Positions 1 through 12,253 of a DNA stretch of 30,714 bases are shown here, piece by piece; the first letter of the stretch is position 1; each line of letters starts with the position of its first letter. A program made the position numbers and the translations under genes. The notes below the pieces were generated by a model, which saw only the letters and a program-made list of their open reading frames with translations, ran no database searches and had not been told where the DNA came from. The DNA is taken from NCBI GenBank assembly GCA_036897095.1, contig JAYMSP010001576.1, forward strand, positions 1 to 30,714, given 5' to 3'. This stretch comes from Plantago elongata (Eukaryota; Streptophyta; Magnoliopsida; Lamiales; Plantaginaceae).

Positions 1-176
1 CTGTTGCTACTACTAGTTATGGTTGTTGTTACAGTAATAGCTCCCTCCACCAGATGCCCGTCGGCCGCGTCTCCCTCCACCAGATGCCCCTCGGCCGCCT
101 GAAGTTATTGTCGAAGGTGTTGCAGTTTTCTTTATTTCTGCACTTTCATTTTATATGTCATTTGGATATTAGTGTA
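1..176 (+). other. Open stretch with a 30-bp tandem repeat, unidentified
   Basis: One plus-strand frame (from base 3) is open from the window edge to a TGA at 174-176. The stretch holds two tandem copies of a GC-rich 30-bp unit (about 41-70 and 71-100), which differ by very few bases and encode a repeated SLHQMP-type motif in the open frame. It could be the 3' end of a gene starting outside the window or simply a simple repeat. I do not recognise a family, so this is only a description. Confidence 0.3.
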
Positions 177-239
177 TGATTTGTCTGTATCATTTGAGTT
201 TTACTCGAAATTAATGTAGGAATTGTTTGTAATTTGGGT

Positions 240-350
240 GTATTTTTTTAGTTTCTGTTGAATTGATTTGATTTGGGATGATTGCAGGAGTTGTCTGTAA
301 TTTGGGTGTATTGATTGAGTTTGTGTCATTTGATTTGATTGGGATGACTA
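240..350. repeat. Imperfect short direct repeats, AT/TG-rich
   Basis: The phrase TTGTCTGTAATTTGGGTGTA and close variants occurs twice (about 222-242 and 291-311). Each is followed by a TTGATTTGATTTGGGATGA-like phrase. This is a degenerate local duplication of about 70 bp. No coding sense is visible. Confidence 0.4.
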
Positions 351-395
351 GCTGCTGCACTAGCTGCTTGAAAATGGGAAAATGGTGAATAATAT

Positions 396-491
396 AGCCA
401 TTTGAGTTCTGCCCATTTAAATTGGCATCCAAACACAAAAATCACAAGCAGCCATCCAAATGTCCATTTAAATTGACATTCAAACAGCTAC
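396..491 (+). repeat. Fragment of a Tourist-like MITE family
   Basis: The segment CCATCCAAATGTCCATTTAA...CAAACAGCTACTT resembles the reverse complement of the element at 7675-7829 and the right half of the element at 29179-29336. The left terminal repeat is not recognisable here, so this looks like a truncated copy. Confidence 0.45.
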
Positions 492-945
492 TTAGAGCTT
501 ATACAACAAGCAAGAATGAGGACATCATGCATCTCAACATGTAAAATGTGTATATACCAGAGTCCTTGTAAATAGAAAATCTAACAGTTGTATATTTGAT
601 AGCGTATAAGCTTGTCGTGCAAAATCTTATGTTGGTTTCCGGGATATTGACAGACATAGTGATAGTGGCATGTCCAACAATTCGGTTAGTGCAAAATTTT
701 GATGATGATGGTAAATAAAATAATGCAAAGCTTTCACTTGCATAATTGCCCTTTTATTTTTTTAGCCAACAAAGCAGCCATATATTCCGTCATACAAACT
801 TATAGTATATAGGAGACCTAGGAGTATTTTAATTTCTCAGTCAAGAGATGGCTATTAATTCCATATAGTACTAAAATAGAAATTATTAGAAAGTTGACGA
901 TATTACATATGTCAGCAGTATGTCAGTTCGGTGGCTTCCCTTCTG
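492..945. other. Upstream region of the OPR gene
   Basis: I see no gene here. It is AT-rich DNA leading into the TATA box at 946. It probably contains the promoter of the downstream reductase gene, but I cannot point to a specific regulatory element with confidence. Confidence 0.4.
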
Positions 946-954
946 TATAAATAG
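946..954 (+). promoter_or_regulatory. TATA box of the OPR gene
   Basis: TATAAATAG lies about 115 bp before the chosen start codon. A start site roughly 30 bp downstream would give a 5' leader of about 85 nt. Confidence 0.6.
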
Positions 955-1060
955 GCACTTCTTCGGTCTTTATTCATCATCCTCATTACTCATCAATCAC
1001 CAACACATGTACACGAAAACAATTCAAACCACATTTGGTCATAACACATTTGAAAAGGAA

Positions 1061-2948
<1,888 letters not shown>

Positions 2949-3457
2949 GTTTAGCCTTCATATGTTATTCGGATGTTTTCTTACAGGTACCTGGTCTATG
3001 TAAGAACTTTCATTGTACTGTTGTGCTCTGTTTCTAATAAGGTCTCCAGATGAGAGATTCTGTAATTTGATGAGCAATCATATTCTCACTGTCTTGATTT
3101 TCATATCACCAAACTGCTCCTAAATATGCAGCTACAGCTACTCACTCATGTTGTCCTAAAGCTTCTAGTACTACACATAGCAAGTAAACATTTGGTCACA
3201 GCAATAACTAATCCTAAAATGTTCATTTAGCTCACAGGTAGGCGGCTGTTCTTGCAAATTTCAGGGGTTATGAATGATCTTATCTGCTCAGCTAGCTAGC
3301 TAGCAACAGATAAGCATGAACACTAGGAAGTAGCAGCACAAGTAATGCAACTTAAACATTGGCAAATTCTGGATCATTAAGGATAAACCACAGAGTCAGG
3401 ATAGTCCTAATAGATAGAATACCTGATTAGAATTACATTGATAAAAGCATGAGAATA
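2949..3457. other. Intergenic space between convergent genes
   Basis: This holds the 3' untranslated regions of two convergent genes. An AATAAG poly(A)-like signal for the OPR gene lies near 3036-3041. A short GCTAGCTAGCTAGC simple repeat sits near 3291-3304. I see no other gene. Confidence 0.5.
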
Positions 3458-5568
3458 TCATCCCTGGACAACTTTGGCCAAGCCAAATGCAGCAGCTGAT
3501 GCAATTGCTCCGATGAGAGCAGTCTGAAGAGCACTCTTAAAAGGTTGGCTTCCAGTGTAATGGCCTTTCGCATAGCCAAAAATCATCAATGCCACCAGAG
3601 TTATAGCAACAGATGCTAAGACAGCCTTTTCTGCCACGTTAATGAACATGTAAGGGGAAAGGGGCACGAAGCCTCCAACTATATAAGCGATTGCAATGGT
3701 TAATGCACTGTGAAGTGCTCTTTTTGGATCTGGCTTCTCCAATCCCAATTCAAACCTGCAAGCACATGTCAGGAAGATCAGTATCAGCCTGAAATATTAC
3801 CATAAAGTATCATTTGATTCTCAGTTGATCCTTTGATACCACATGCAGTATAGACTCATGATGTTGTATCACTCTTGTACCATGAAACACCACCGCATGA
3901 GGTATGAAAAAATGAACCCGGATTGTCGCATTGGATAAGTATAAAAATTATGTTAAAAGTTTCTGTTTTAAATGCGAGAATCAGGTCAAAACGGACATAA
4001 ATACACAAATCATAGTCTGCCTAAGTACATACAATTTGGTATGCATCCAGGAACAAAATCCAGATGTCTTGTTCTGAATACACTTTGGTATGTAAGGAAC
4101 CACACATCAGTATGACCAACCGTTTGATGTAATTGCTCTTTGGGAAATTGCAGTTTGTTACTTCCAATGAAAAGATTACAGAACTCAGCATAGTGAGGGT
4201 GACATAAAGCATGACACGGGACTTTAACAGTTTCTGATTATAAATAGTTGCCAGAAAACAAGGTCAGAAACCGAGTGTCACATAATAAGACAAAACTATA
4301 GGCTCACTTTACAAGAAAATAATAAGAAAAGGCAAAGATCTTGTGAAAGGTTTGGCCTAAATGAATCGGTTGAAGTTAAAGCCTAAACTGCCTAATTATT
4401 CCTGGTTATTTCAAGGTTGTATGCAGAATGTGAAAGCGTAAAATGATGCTTTGAACTTGTGATACTAAAACTAATAAAACTTACTTCATCATGAAATCAA
4501 GCCATGCTTGTGGATTCTTCCTCAGAGCATTCACCACTGGTGTATATTCATGAGACTGAATCCCATATTCTGCTAGTATCTCCGCAACCTCAGCAGCTTC
4601 TGCAAAATTCCATTAATACATTTTCATACAATTATTAACATACATAGATGTTTGTGAAAAGAACAAAACATGCAATCATCATTTACGGTTTACATTTACT
4701 TCGTAGTCATAGTTTCATTATACTATGATTTAATTTGTCATTTTACATTTATAGTTCAAGATTAATTCATTTAAAAGTTGGAGGTTCATGACATGAAAAA
4801 ATCAAAGTAAGCCAATCTTAGCGAGATGGAGGAAATATTGTTTACTTGATGAAAATAATAACATCGATGTTTTCTTTTTGAAAAGATGCATTTAGTTGAA
4901 TAAAATATGCATCTTATTAACAAGAGAGCAATCATAAACGCTTTAATTTAGAACATCGATAATTTACTCAACTAATTTTTTTCCGAATGTTAGATATAGA
5001 ATTTGAGTGGCACTGTCCTAACCGAAACAATCCATAACGAGCAAAAAGCAACTCATCAAAAGCTGAAAAGCATATGGACTTTTTCTTTTTCCATAAAGAT
5101 TCGGAAGCATAAGGAATACGAACCAGTATCCGGCACAGCAATAATCTCATCCTGCTCTCTCTTGAGCTCCCTCATATAATGATCCGCCTCACTTTTCGCA
5201 GCCAAGTAACTACACATTACCCAATCAACACCAGATTAAAACCACAAACTAATCAATCAACAATCAACAAATGTCAATCGACAGTTAATCACCAAAATTC
5301 AGTTGTAACAAACAAACAAACAGAGCATTACTAAAACACAAAATTACCCTCCGAGACCCATGGAGATTGCTCCGGCGGCAACCTCGGCGATTCCGGCGGT
5401 TAAAATGATCGACGAAGAGGCGTTGGCGCCGGAAAGCCCCGCCGCGAGGGCGAAGGGCACCGTGAGGCCGTCGGAAACTCCGATGATGATGTCACGAACG
5501 ACTTCACCGGCGGTGAAATGCTTCTCCTTGTGATGGTGGAGGAGGTTTTTGTCGAGTTCTCTCGCCAT
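3458..5568 (-). CDS. VIT1: Vacuolar iron transporter (VIT1/CCC1 family), four exons
   Basis: Exons in reading order: 5568-5348, 5209-5124, 4599-4485 and 3755-3458. All three introns are GT-AG and the frame is open, giving 239 aa, close to the family's usual length. These tonoplast proteins move Fe2+ (and Mn2+) into the vacuole in exchange for protons. Counting residues, Asp33, Glu62 and Met70 match the transport-path residues Asp43, Glu72 and Met80 of Eucalyptus VIT1 with a constant offset of 10. Glu92, Glu95, Glu103, Glu106, Met139, Met140 and Glu143 match its cytosolic metal-binding ligands with the same offset. The order is a short His-rich N-terminus, two membrane helices, the charged metal-binding domain, then three more helices to the GLAKVVQG end. 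The longer minus-strand frame upstream begins with TTG, so the ATG at 5568 is the start. It looks functional. Confidence 0.95.
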
Positions 5569-5675
5569 TGGTTTGAATTTTGAGAAATAGGGCAATTTTT
5601 GAAGAGCGGTTGGTTCTGGAAAATTGGAGTGTCACTACTCACTACTTCATGAAGAAAGTGGAACTCTGCTGCTGG

Positions 5676-5685
5676 TTATATAAAA
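5676..5685 (-). promoter_or_regulatory. TATA box of the iron transporter gene
   Basis: On the minus strand this reads TTTTATATAA, about 110 bp before the start codon. This predicts a leader of about 80 nt. Confidence 0.55.
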
Positions 5686-5689
5686 GGCT

Positions 5690-6595
5690 TTGGAGTTGAT
5701 GAGTCAGAATATGGCCAGATTTTTATTTGGACCCGGGTCGTACTTGATTCAGATCCAGCTTCGTCTGATTCTGTCATTTATTGCATTATTATATTACTAC
5801 ACACTACGTTTAAATCTCCTTTTGTTTTTTATAAAAAAATTAGGTAAAATATTCCTAACTTTAAGAAAATTTATGGACCAATTATTGAAATTAATTTACT
5901 ATTCACAATTTTCTTGTTTACAATAACTAAAAATGACGTTGAGTATTTATTATGCTCATATGAGAAAGATTTATTGGTCATCCATTATATATATTAAATT
6001 TAACTCATAGTGAGTTGTTGGAGTAAAAAATTAAATACTATCGAATGAAAAAGTTGTGGATATGAATTCAGGGTGTAGACTATATATAGAAGGTACATAC
6101 TATATAGCATTAATTATAACAAATAAAAATGAAAGTTCTATGTGGTACGATTAAAATTTTATATTACAATTCAGTTCAGTGCAAACGAAGAGAACAAAGT
6201 CTCAATCATCGAAATGTTATACATTTGACAGCACAAACGTGGCCAAACTTTTTGGAATGGTCAATTGTTCTCATGTGGTGTGTAACTTTTTAAACAAGAA
6301 ATCATAAATCATATAATTTCATAACTTTTTTTCATCACGAATGATTAATTTGATGATATGGTAAAAGTTAAATCTCTATTTAAGTATATTAATTAAGTAA
6401 AAAATGATGAAGATGATTTTATAGGAGGTTAAGTAGTTAATAAGCTAATAGTAAGGAGTTGGGGTTGCATTTCAAACTAATGGATATATTATATGTTCAT
6501 TTCTTTCTTATAGATGGTGTTTGTGGTCGATGTCAACCTTTTGTTCGTATCTGACATTTTTTGAAAGTCCATGCCAAGTTTGTATGTTAGGGTGT
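5690..6595. other. AT-rich intergenic DNA
   Basis: Apart from the proximal promoter of the iron transporter gene at the left edge, I see no gene, RNA gene or clear element. Open frames here are short and of low complexity. Confidence 0.4.
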
Positions 6596-6611
6596 ACACG
6601 TTGCATTATAT

Positions 6612-6811
6612 GTTTTTCAATTATTATTGAACATGAAATATAGCATTACAATTATGATTGTTAAACAAGACGAATTTATCAATCCATTCTAGATGCAAAT
6701 CACCACCAATCTCTATTTCAGAGAATATAATCACCCATTTCGGGGAATCGAGCCCGTGACCTCATGGTTACGGGGTGTCTCAGCTTGCCACTTGACTACA
6801 AACGCTTTGAC
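6612..6811 (-). mobile_element. tRNA-derived SINE, full length, copy 1
   Basis: Read on the minus strand, this 200-bp element starts with a tRNA-like head containing an A box (TAGTCAAGTGG) and a B box (GGCTCGATTCC), which are internal RNA polymerase III promoter elements. It has an unrelated body and ends in an A-rich tail (AATAATAATTGAAAAAC). It is flanked by the 16-bp direct repeat ACACGTTGCATTATAT at 6596-6611 and 6812-6827, the expected target-site duplication from LINE-assisted insertion. A second copy lies at about 20264-20487. It is noncoding. Confidence 0.88.
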
Positions 6812-6827
6812 ACACGTTGCATTATAT

Positions 6828-7674
6828 AATTTAGCATATAATGTACAATTATAAATTATTACTAAGATATACCTTATATACCATCCTTCCATGAGCGATT
6901 CACTAATATATAAATTCATATTCGATTTACTATATACACAAACACGTTAAGATCGATTTTTTCAAACTCGAACCAAACATTTCACTAACTTCCATCCCCA
7001 CATGACAACATGTGAGGTTTGTGAAGTGAGAGTATATGAACTAGAGAATGGAAAATTTTTGCGAGCTGAGTTTCATGTCGACATTGTGTCGTGTCCATCT
7101 TGGAGGCTTGGTCCACCACCGCACATCATCAATTTATCATTATGTAGTAGCAAAATTAACAAGGAGACATTGACAAAGGTAGATAGATTGGATATGTTTA
7201 GAGCACTACCGCTAAAAGTAGCTGACTCAATTGAACTTAACTTTGGTTGTATGTGGCATGCTCAGAGGAGGATCAAGCATGTCTCAGATCGGTTCTAACT
7301 TTATTTTCTTTGGATCTTTTCTCCTTTCTCATATTCCCTCCAACACTTTAAATCCAGATCCACTTTCTTGCACTCACTAGTTTGTCATTTATTCCATAGT
7401 TTTCATTACCAAAAGATCCAAATCCAATTATGGAGCTGGTACGTAATTTAATAAATTACTATGTCGATTATTAAAGACTAAAGTAGGAAGGGGTAAACAT
7501 GTAGCGATGGACGAACGCTCCCCTTAAAATTTGAAAATACATAAATTTATGTATTACTTTTAAATATTTTAAATTTTAGTTCAACGAATTCTTTAAAAAA
7601 CTTCACATATATGATTTTATCCTTTTATATTCAAATTCTACATCCGCCTCTAAAGAGTAAACGAATCATAAAGT
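6828..7674. other. Intergenic DNA with one unidentified ORF
   Basis: A plus-strand ORF at 7002-7298 encodes 98 aa, Cys-rich at the start (TTCEVCEVRVYELENGK). I recognise no family, and there is no flanking exon or promoter I can defend. It may be a decayed gene or chance. The rest is AT-rich without features. Confidence 0.3.
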
Positions 7675-7829
7675 GGCTGTTTGGATGGACATTTGAGTGG
7701 ACATTTGGATGGATTTTGGTGAAAATTGTGTTTGGATGGACATTTAAGTGGGATATTTTAAGTGTATTTTAGGCCAAATCACTGTTCATCGAGTTAAATG
7801 GGGATATTCAAATCTCCATCCAAACACCC
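7675..7829 (-). mobile_element. Tourist-like MITE
   Basis: The ends are inverted repeats: GGCTGTTTGGATGGACATTTG on the left, and GGGTGTTTGGATGGAGATTTG when the right end is reverse complemented. The interior in reverse orientation (TCGATGAACAGTGATTTGG, CACAATTTTCACCAAAATCC) matches the interior of the element at 29179-29336, so both belong to one family. The length is about 155 bp and it is noncoding. I could not settle the target-site duplication. Confidence 0.7.
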
Positions 7830-8362
7830 AAAACTGCTAAATCAGCAAGTCGATTTCAAATTATGATCATAATCTGTGTTAATGATTGCTTCTTAGCCCC
7901 TATGACACCAATCTACTTATTTGGTGACACGACTCACAAGCCATGGGTATATCAAACATTAACTATATCAATTGATAAAGCTCAAATAAAGTACAAAGTG
8001 CATGCGAGGTGAATAGTGATATTTCAACGAACCCAACTTAAACCTTCCGTAAACAATTGAGGAACATAATATTATTATACCAATAGGGGTCAGTGTAGAA
8101 AACAATTCAAATTGAAAAAATTGAATTCAAATTATTATTTTTTAATACAAAACAAATAATTTAATTGGTAATTCAATTTAAATTATTTTCTAATCAGTTT
8201 CATATCTCTAAACGAAAAGAAAAATGCCTCATATGACATGTTGATACCTAAGCATTATAGTCGTGACTCGTGAGTGATGGGCAATTTAAATAATTTCTTC
8301 CCCATTAATGTTCCAATGAAGTTCCTATACAAATCTCTCTTCTAAGGGGTCTTTCGACCTTA
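7830..8362. other. Intergenic DNA, no feature seen
   Basis: AT-rich, with no open frame of note, no RNA gene and no repeat that I recognise. Confidence 0.35.
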
Positions 8363-8367
8363 TTTAT

Positions 8368-8533
8368 TATAAAAGTATAATTCTTCCTCAAATACATTAT
8401 TCCATTTACGTAAGTTTTTATAATGTACATGATAGTAGATAAACTATACAAGATATGACCTTATCACTATCACTACAAGTCTAACAAGCCGATAGATACT
8501 CAATTATCATTATTTGGAGTTATCTCCTCAATA
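8368..8533 (-). repeat. 3' LTR of the copia element
   Basis: This direct repeat of 10160-10324 has scattered substitutions and small indels. Shared blocks include TAATGTACATGATAGTAGAT and TCATTATTTGGAGTTATCTC on the plus strand. It follows the purine tract in element orientation. Confidence 0.85.
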
Positions 8534-8534
8534 C

Positions 8535-9957
8535 GCCCCCTCAAGCGAAGCGTTAAATCGACAACGCAGAGCTTGCTGCGAAGAACAGAGAACCGAGGAG
8601 CAGACAATGGCTTTGTTAATGCATCAACAAGTTGATCCTCAGTAGAGAGGAAACGGACATGCAGTTGTTTACGAAGCACATGTTCTCGAACAAAATGAAC
8701 ATCAATCTCAATATGTTTCGTACGCGCATGGAACACATGATTGACACTAAGATAAGTTGCACCAATATTATCACACCATAATATGGGAGGAGAACTGGAG
8801 ACAATACCAAGATCATGTAATAAAAATTGAAGCCAAAGTACTTCAGCTGCAACAAGGGCAAGAGCTCAATATTCTGATTTGGTGCTGGACCGGGAAACAG
8901 TGGCCTGCTTCTTGGATCCCAAGGAGATCAAATTTTGACTAACAAAAACCAAAACACCAGATGTCGAGCGACGATCAATGGGGCAGCCTGCCCAATCGGT
9001 ATCTGAATAAGCCAAAATTTGAGATAAAGGGCCGGAACGCAGAAACAATCCATAATGAATTGTGGATTTAAGATATCATAAAATGCACTTCACGGCTGTC
9101 CAATGCTCAATAGTATGGGCATGCATGAATTGACATACACGATTTACCGCGAAAGCGATGTCGGGTCTAGTAAAAGACAAATATTGTAGAGCACCTGCAA
9201 CACTCCTATAGGTGGACGGATCATCAAATATTGGACTTGTATGGTCAGAGAGCTTAGAAGCAGATGACATGGGAGTATTTATAGGCTTCACATTCAACAT
9301 ATTAGTCCTTTTCAAAAGGTTAACAATGTATCTATGTTGACTCAAAAATAATCCGGCAGAAGTGCGGCTTGCCTCAATCCCCAAAAGATAATGCAAGTCA
9401 CCAAGAGATTTAATAGCAAACTGAGACCCAAGTTGTTGGATCAAACTGAGACCCAAGTTATTGGACTAGATTATCTATTGCAGCATTAGAGGAACCAGTG
9501 ACAATTATATCATCCACATAAACAAGCACAGGTAAAGTGACCTCAGAGTTGCGGAGAATGAAGAGAGATGTGTCCGCGGAGGAGTTTCGTAAACCAAGAG
9601 ATACTAGAGTGCTATGTAGGTAGTGGTACCAAGCACGAGGTGCTTGTTTCAGGCCATACAGTGCTTGCCGAAGACGACTTGCACGATCATGAAATTGTGG
9701 GTGAGCAAATCCTTGTGGTTGAGACATGCAAACTTCCTCGATTATATTTCCATGTAGAAAGGCATTTGAAACATCAAGTTGTTGGATGTGAGACTGGTGA
9801 GAGACTACCATAGAGAACGAGACGAATAGTAAGAGGTTTGGCAACAGGACTAAAGGTATCATCATAGTCAATTCCCGATTGTTGGGCGAAGTCCTTTGCA
9901 ACTAGGCGAGCTTTATATCGACAAAGCCCTAGAGATTTTGGCCTTTAAGGTAACGAA
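8535..9957 (-). pseudogene. copia reverse transcriptase and RNase H remnant
   Basis: On the minus strand, RT starts at about 9957 with [11 protein letters not shown] and continues through [28 protein letters not shown] and the catalytic YVDD motif (within 9498-9530). RNase H follows with YSDTDWAGC and SRSSTKSEY, then the TKHIEID and LTKPL segments. Reading is broken by a frameshift near 9815, by a 25-bp tandem duplication at 9418-9467 that shifts the frame, and by two stop codons (TGA at 9078-9076 and 8868-8866) where the family has Arg (CGA). It is therefore not functional. It ends at the purine tract before the 3' LTR. Confidence 0.92.
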
Positions 9958-10149
9958 CGAGCAATATTTTCCAATTGAGATAGTTATATGTGGTGAGTTT
10001 ATGTGTTGTGAGGTTAGATGAGTTGTTTAGTGTGGGTGGTATTTGGTGTGAGGATGTGACTGATGACATGAGTGTGGTGGTAGCGGAAACGGCTGTGGCG
10101 GAGTTCGGTGAGGCCGTATGATCTGTATTAGAGACGTATGTCTGTGGCG
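9932..10149 (-). pseudogene. copia gag N-terminal fragment
   Basis: Just inside the primer-binding site, an open minus-strand frame ends with [19 protein letters not shown]. This fits the conserved start of copia gag (KLT..NY..WK...L.G..L). It stops at about 9929 and the sequence passes straight into reverse transcriptase, so the rest of gag, protease and integrase have been deleted. The longer frame running upstream into the LTR is not a natural start. Confidence 0.75.
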
Positions 10150-10159
10150 ATTGATACCA

Positions 10160-10324
10160 TATAAAAGTATAATTCTCCCTCAAGTGCATTGTTCCATTCA
10201 CGTAAGTATTTATAATGTACATGATAGTAGATAAACTACACAAGATAGACCTTATCACTACCACTATAAATCTAACAAGCCAATAGATACTCAGTTATCA
10301 TTATTTGGAGTTATCTCCTAAATA
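10160..10324 (-). repeat. 5' LTR of the copia element
   Basis: This is the partner of 8368-8533. In element orientation it ends in TTTTATA, directly before the primer-binding site TGGTATCA. Visible divergence from the other LTR shows the insertion is not recent. Confidence 0.85.
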
Positions 10325-10435
10325 CTTATAAAATTAACTACCTCAACCAATACAATATAACGGAATTCACTACCTCAATCATCTATTATATTATCTTTTA
10401 TGTATGCATATCATCTACTTTTTTAATAATTAATA

Positions 10436-10668
10436 CTCCCTCCGGTCCAATAAAATTTTTCTAAAGAGTTACTTTATTTTGGTTTAAGAAGAATTAGCTA
10501 AATATTAATTTGTGAGTAGTATTATATTGATAAAGTTGTAAGTGTATGATAAAGTAAGTGAGAGATTGAATAAAATGATGATAAAATATGTAAGAGAAAT
10601 AATAAAGAATTAGTTAGTGGGATAAAACTTTTCAGATTAGTAAGTCACTGTTTGTTATACCGCTGGAG
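10436..10668. mobile_element. Stowaway-like MITE (Tc1/mariner type)
   Basis: The 233-bp element starts CTCCCTCCGGTCC and ends GTTATACCGCTGGAG, imperfect inverted repeats of the plant Stowaway type. It is flanked by TA at 10434-10435 and 10669-10670. The interior shares blocks (GAGATTGAATAAAATGATGA, AGTTAGTGGGATAAAA) with the element at 12573-12842. It is noncoding. Confidence 0.85.
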
Positions 10669-10670
10669 TA

Positions 10671-10759
10671 GTCATCTCCCTACTAAAATCGAATATTTTG
10701 TACAAAAAAATCCAATTTCAATTGAAAAAGGCCACTCAAATTCTATACCAATCAGTCTC
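10671..10759 (-). repeat. Terminal fragment of the GGGACTGATTGG MITE family
   Basis: It ends CTCAAATTCTATACCAATCA then GTCTC, followed by TAA. Similar blocks lie at 12254-12345 and 13130-13224, and the terminal part recurs at 29306-29336. It abuts the right end of a Stowaway-like element. It is probably one end of a PIF/Harbinger-like MITE whose other end is lost. Confidence 0.6.
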
Positions 10760-10769
10760 TAAGTTTTTA

Positions 10770-11428
10770 ACAAAATACTTAAAAGAAGAAGTTAAAAGTC
10801 TTTTGAAAAGAACGGGAGTAATATTTTTTATTATAATCATAATGTTACTCACTGATATCACACAAAATTGTACCATCTCAAACGAATTAACTAAAGGTGC
10901 ATTATGGTTTGAGAAAATGGAGGGAAAAGGCTAGAGGAAATGGGTCGATCCAAATACGTAATGGTCTAACTTGAGGATATAGGGTCAATTCCAGGACTCC
11001 AGTTTCCAGTTTTAGATCATATTTGGCCCAATTTAATAGGGTCCATCCAATGACCCAATTCATCAAATGATGGATACGTACAGTTCCATGGATCATGGAT
11101 TACAAGTACATCGTTACGGACTTTCACTTTCAAGTTTCAATTTTGTCTTTGCTTTCTTCTTCGGAAATTATCACTTTCAGATGACTATCTACTTAACTTT
11201 TGTCACCGGAAGTAATCACAGATAAGGTTGTTCTCACAACAGTACGGTACATAATACAAAAGACATCCAAATCAGCTAGAGTTTTCAACAACTGAGAGCT
11301 ACGTGACTACGTCCCAAACATATGGAAAAGGACTATGGATACAAACTTGTTGGAATTGGGGGTTCATTAATTGTCTAATTGGGCATATGGGATACATACA
11401 AACTTGTTGAATACTAGCATGTGATAAT
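10770..11428. other. Intergenic DNA, no feature seen
   Basis: Mixed-composition DNA without coding sense. A somewhat GC-richer patch at 10930-11110 does not match anything I recognise. Confidence 0.35.
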
Positions 11429-11430
11429 TA

Positions 11431-11686
11431 CTCCCTTCGTTCCATCAATCTATCAAACATTACAATGGATGCGCAGTTTTACGCGAAAAGTTATAATAAT
11501 GATAAAAAAAATAAAGAATGTGAGAAAAACTTTACTTTTAGTGACAAAATATATAATTTTTGTGTAAAGCTAAGATTGTTATTATTTGTTAGTGGTGTGA
11601 TAACTTACTTTATTTTTATAATAATGTATGAAGTTTGGAAGAACAGTTAAAAATAATAAATGTATGAAGTTTGTTGAAGCGGGGAG
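11431..11686. mobile_element. Stowaway-like MITE
   Basis: This 256-bp element begins CTCCCTTCGTTCCATCAA and ends TTGTTGAAGCGGGGAG, imperfect inverted repeats. It is flanked by TA at 11429-11430 and 11687-11688. The 61-codon open frame inside it is incidental. Confidence 0.8.
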
Positions 11687-11688
11687 TA

Positions 11689-12253
11689 TTAATTTTTTTG
11701 GAGGCTAATGATTTCATGCAACTATCCAAGATTCGACCTAAATAATTTCTTTCAAAAACAAATGATCATGCGTGATGATCATGCTAAAATATGTCTGAGT
11801 ATTAAGCTAGGTAGTAGGTACCTTACCGTGGTTATGGTGGTGCTTCTATTAGAGATAGCAAATGGAAATCTTCAAGTTTATGAGCGGGATTGTGGTTATT
11901 GTACTAGAGGATTCGAGCTCGAATTAGGTGTAAGTTTTATTGTTCAATAATTATAGTAATTTTAACTTATCTTTCGATATTTTTTATATGTAATTTTTTT
12001 TACGATGTCCTAATTTAATATTTACCTTTATACAGTGATATGGTGTATTTTTCTATTTTCTTTTTTAAAATGATAAAAGTGACTTATATATTAGTTGAAG
12101 TTGAAACATATTACTAATTAAACTGTATATTACTATATATATACATTGATATAATAATACAAAGTGAGCTACAAAAGAAGAAAATCTGGAATAATGAAGA
12201 GAACGGAAGTCAAAAAGGAAATATATTTAGGTCATATTTGCCACATCACTGGA
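11689..12253. other. Intergenic DNA with a short unidentified ORF
   Basis: A plus-strand ORF at 11708-11950 (80 aa, with a hydrophobic LTVVMVVLLLEIANG stretch and a Cys pair) has no family I recognise. The remainder is AT-rich without a clear element. Confidence 0.25.

Larger units (their letters stand above)
8368..10324 (-). mobile_element. Ty1/copia LTR retrotransposon, internally deleted and decayed
   Basis: Two direct repeats of 166 and 165 bp bound the element (8368-8533 and 10160-10324). On the minus strand the 5' LTR is followed at once by a primer-binding site TGGTATCA (10159-10152), matching initiator-Met tRNA primed elements. A purine tract (TTGAGGGGGCG, 8544-8534) precedes the 3' LTR. 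Inside are a short gag piece, then reverse transcriptase and RNase H; protease and integrase are missing. The flanks read TTTAT (8363-8367) and CTTAT (10325-10329), a near-match target-site duplication. The LTR ends lack clean TG/CA. At about 2 kb it is far shorter than an autonomous copia element. Confidence 0.9.

Noticed and set aside
1008..1060. Upstream in-frame ATG of the OPR gene as the start
   Set aside because: The added residues have no counterpart in the family; the ATG at 1061 gives the expected N-terminus. It cannot be fully excluded without transcript data.
6736..6811. tRNA-like sequence as a tRNA gene
   Set aside because: It has A and B boxes but no full cloverleaf. It is fused to a body with an A-rich tail and flanked by a target-site duplication, so it is a SINE head.
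9568..9813. 81-codon plus-strand frame
   Set aside because: It is the antisense of the copia reverse transcriptase.
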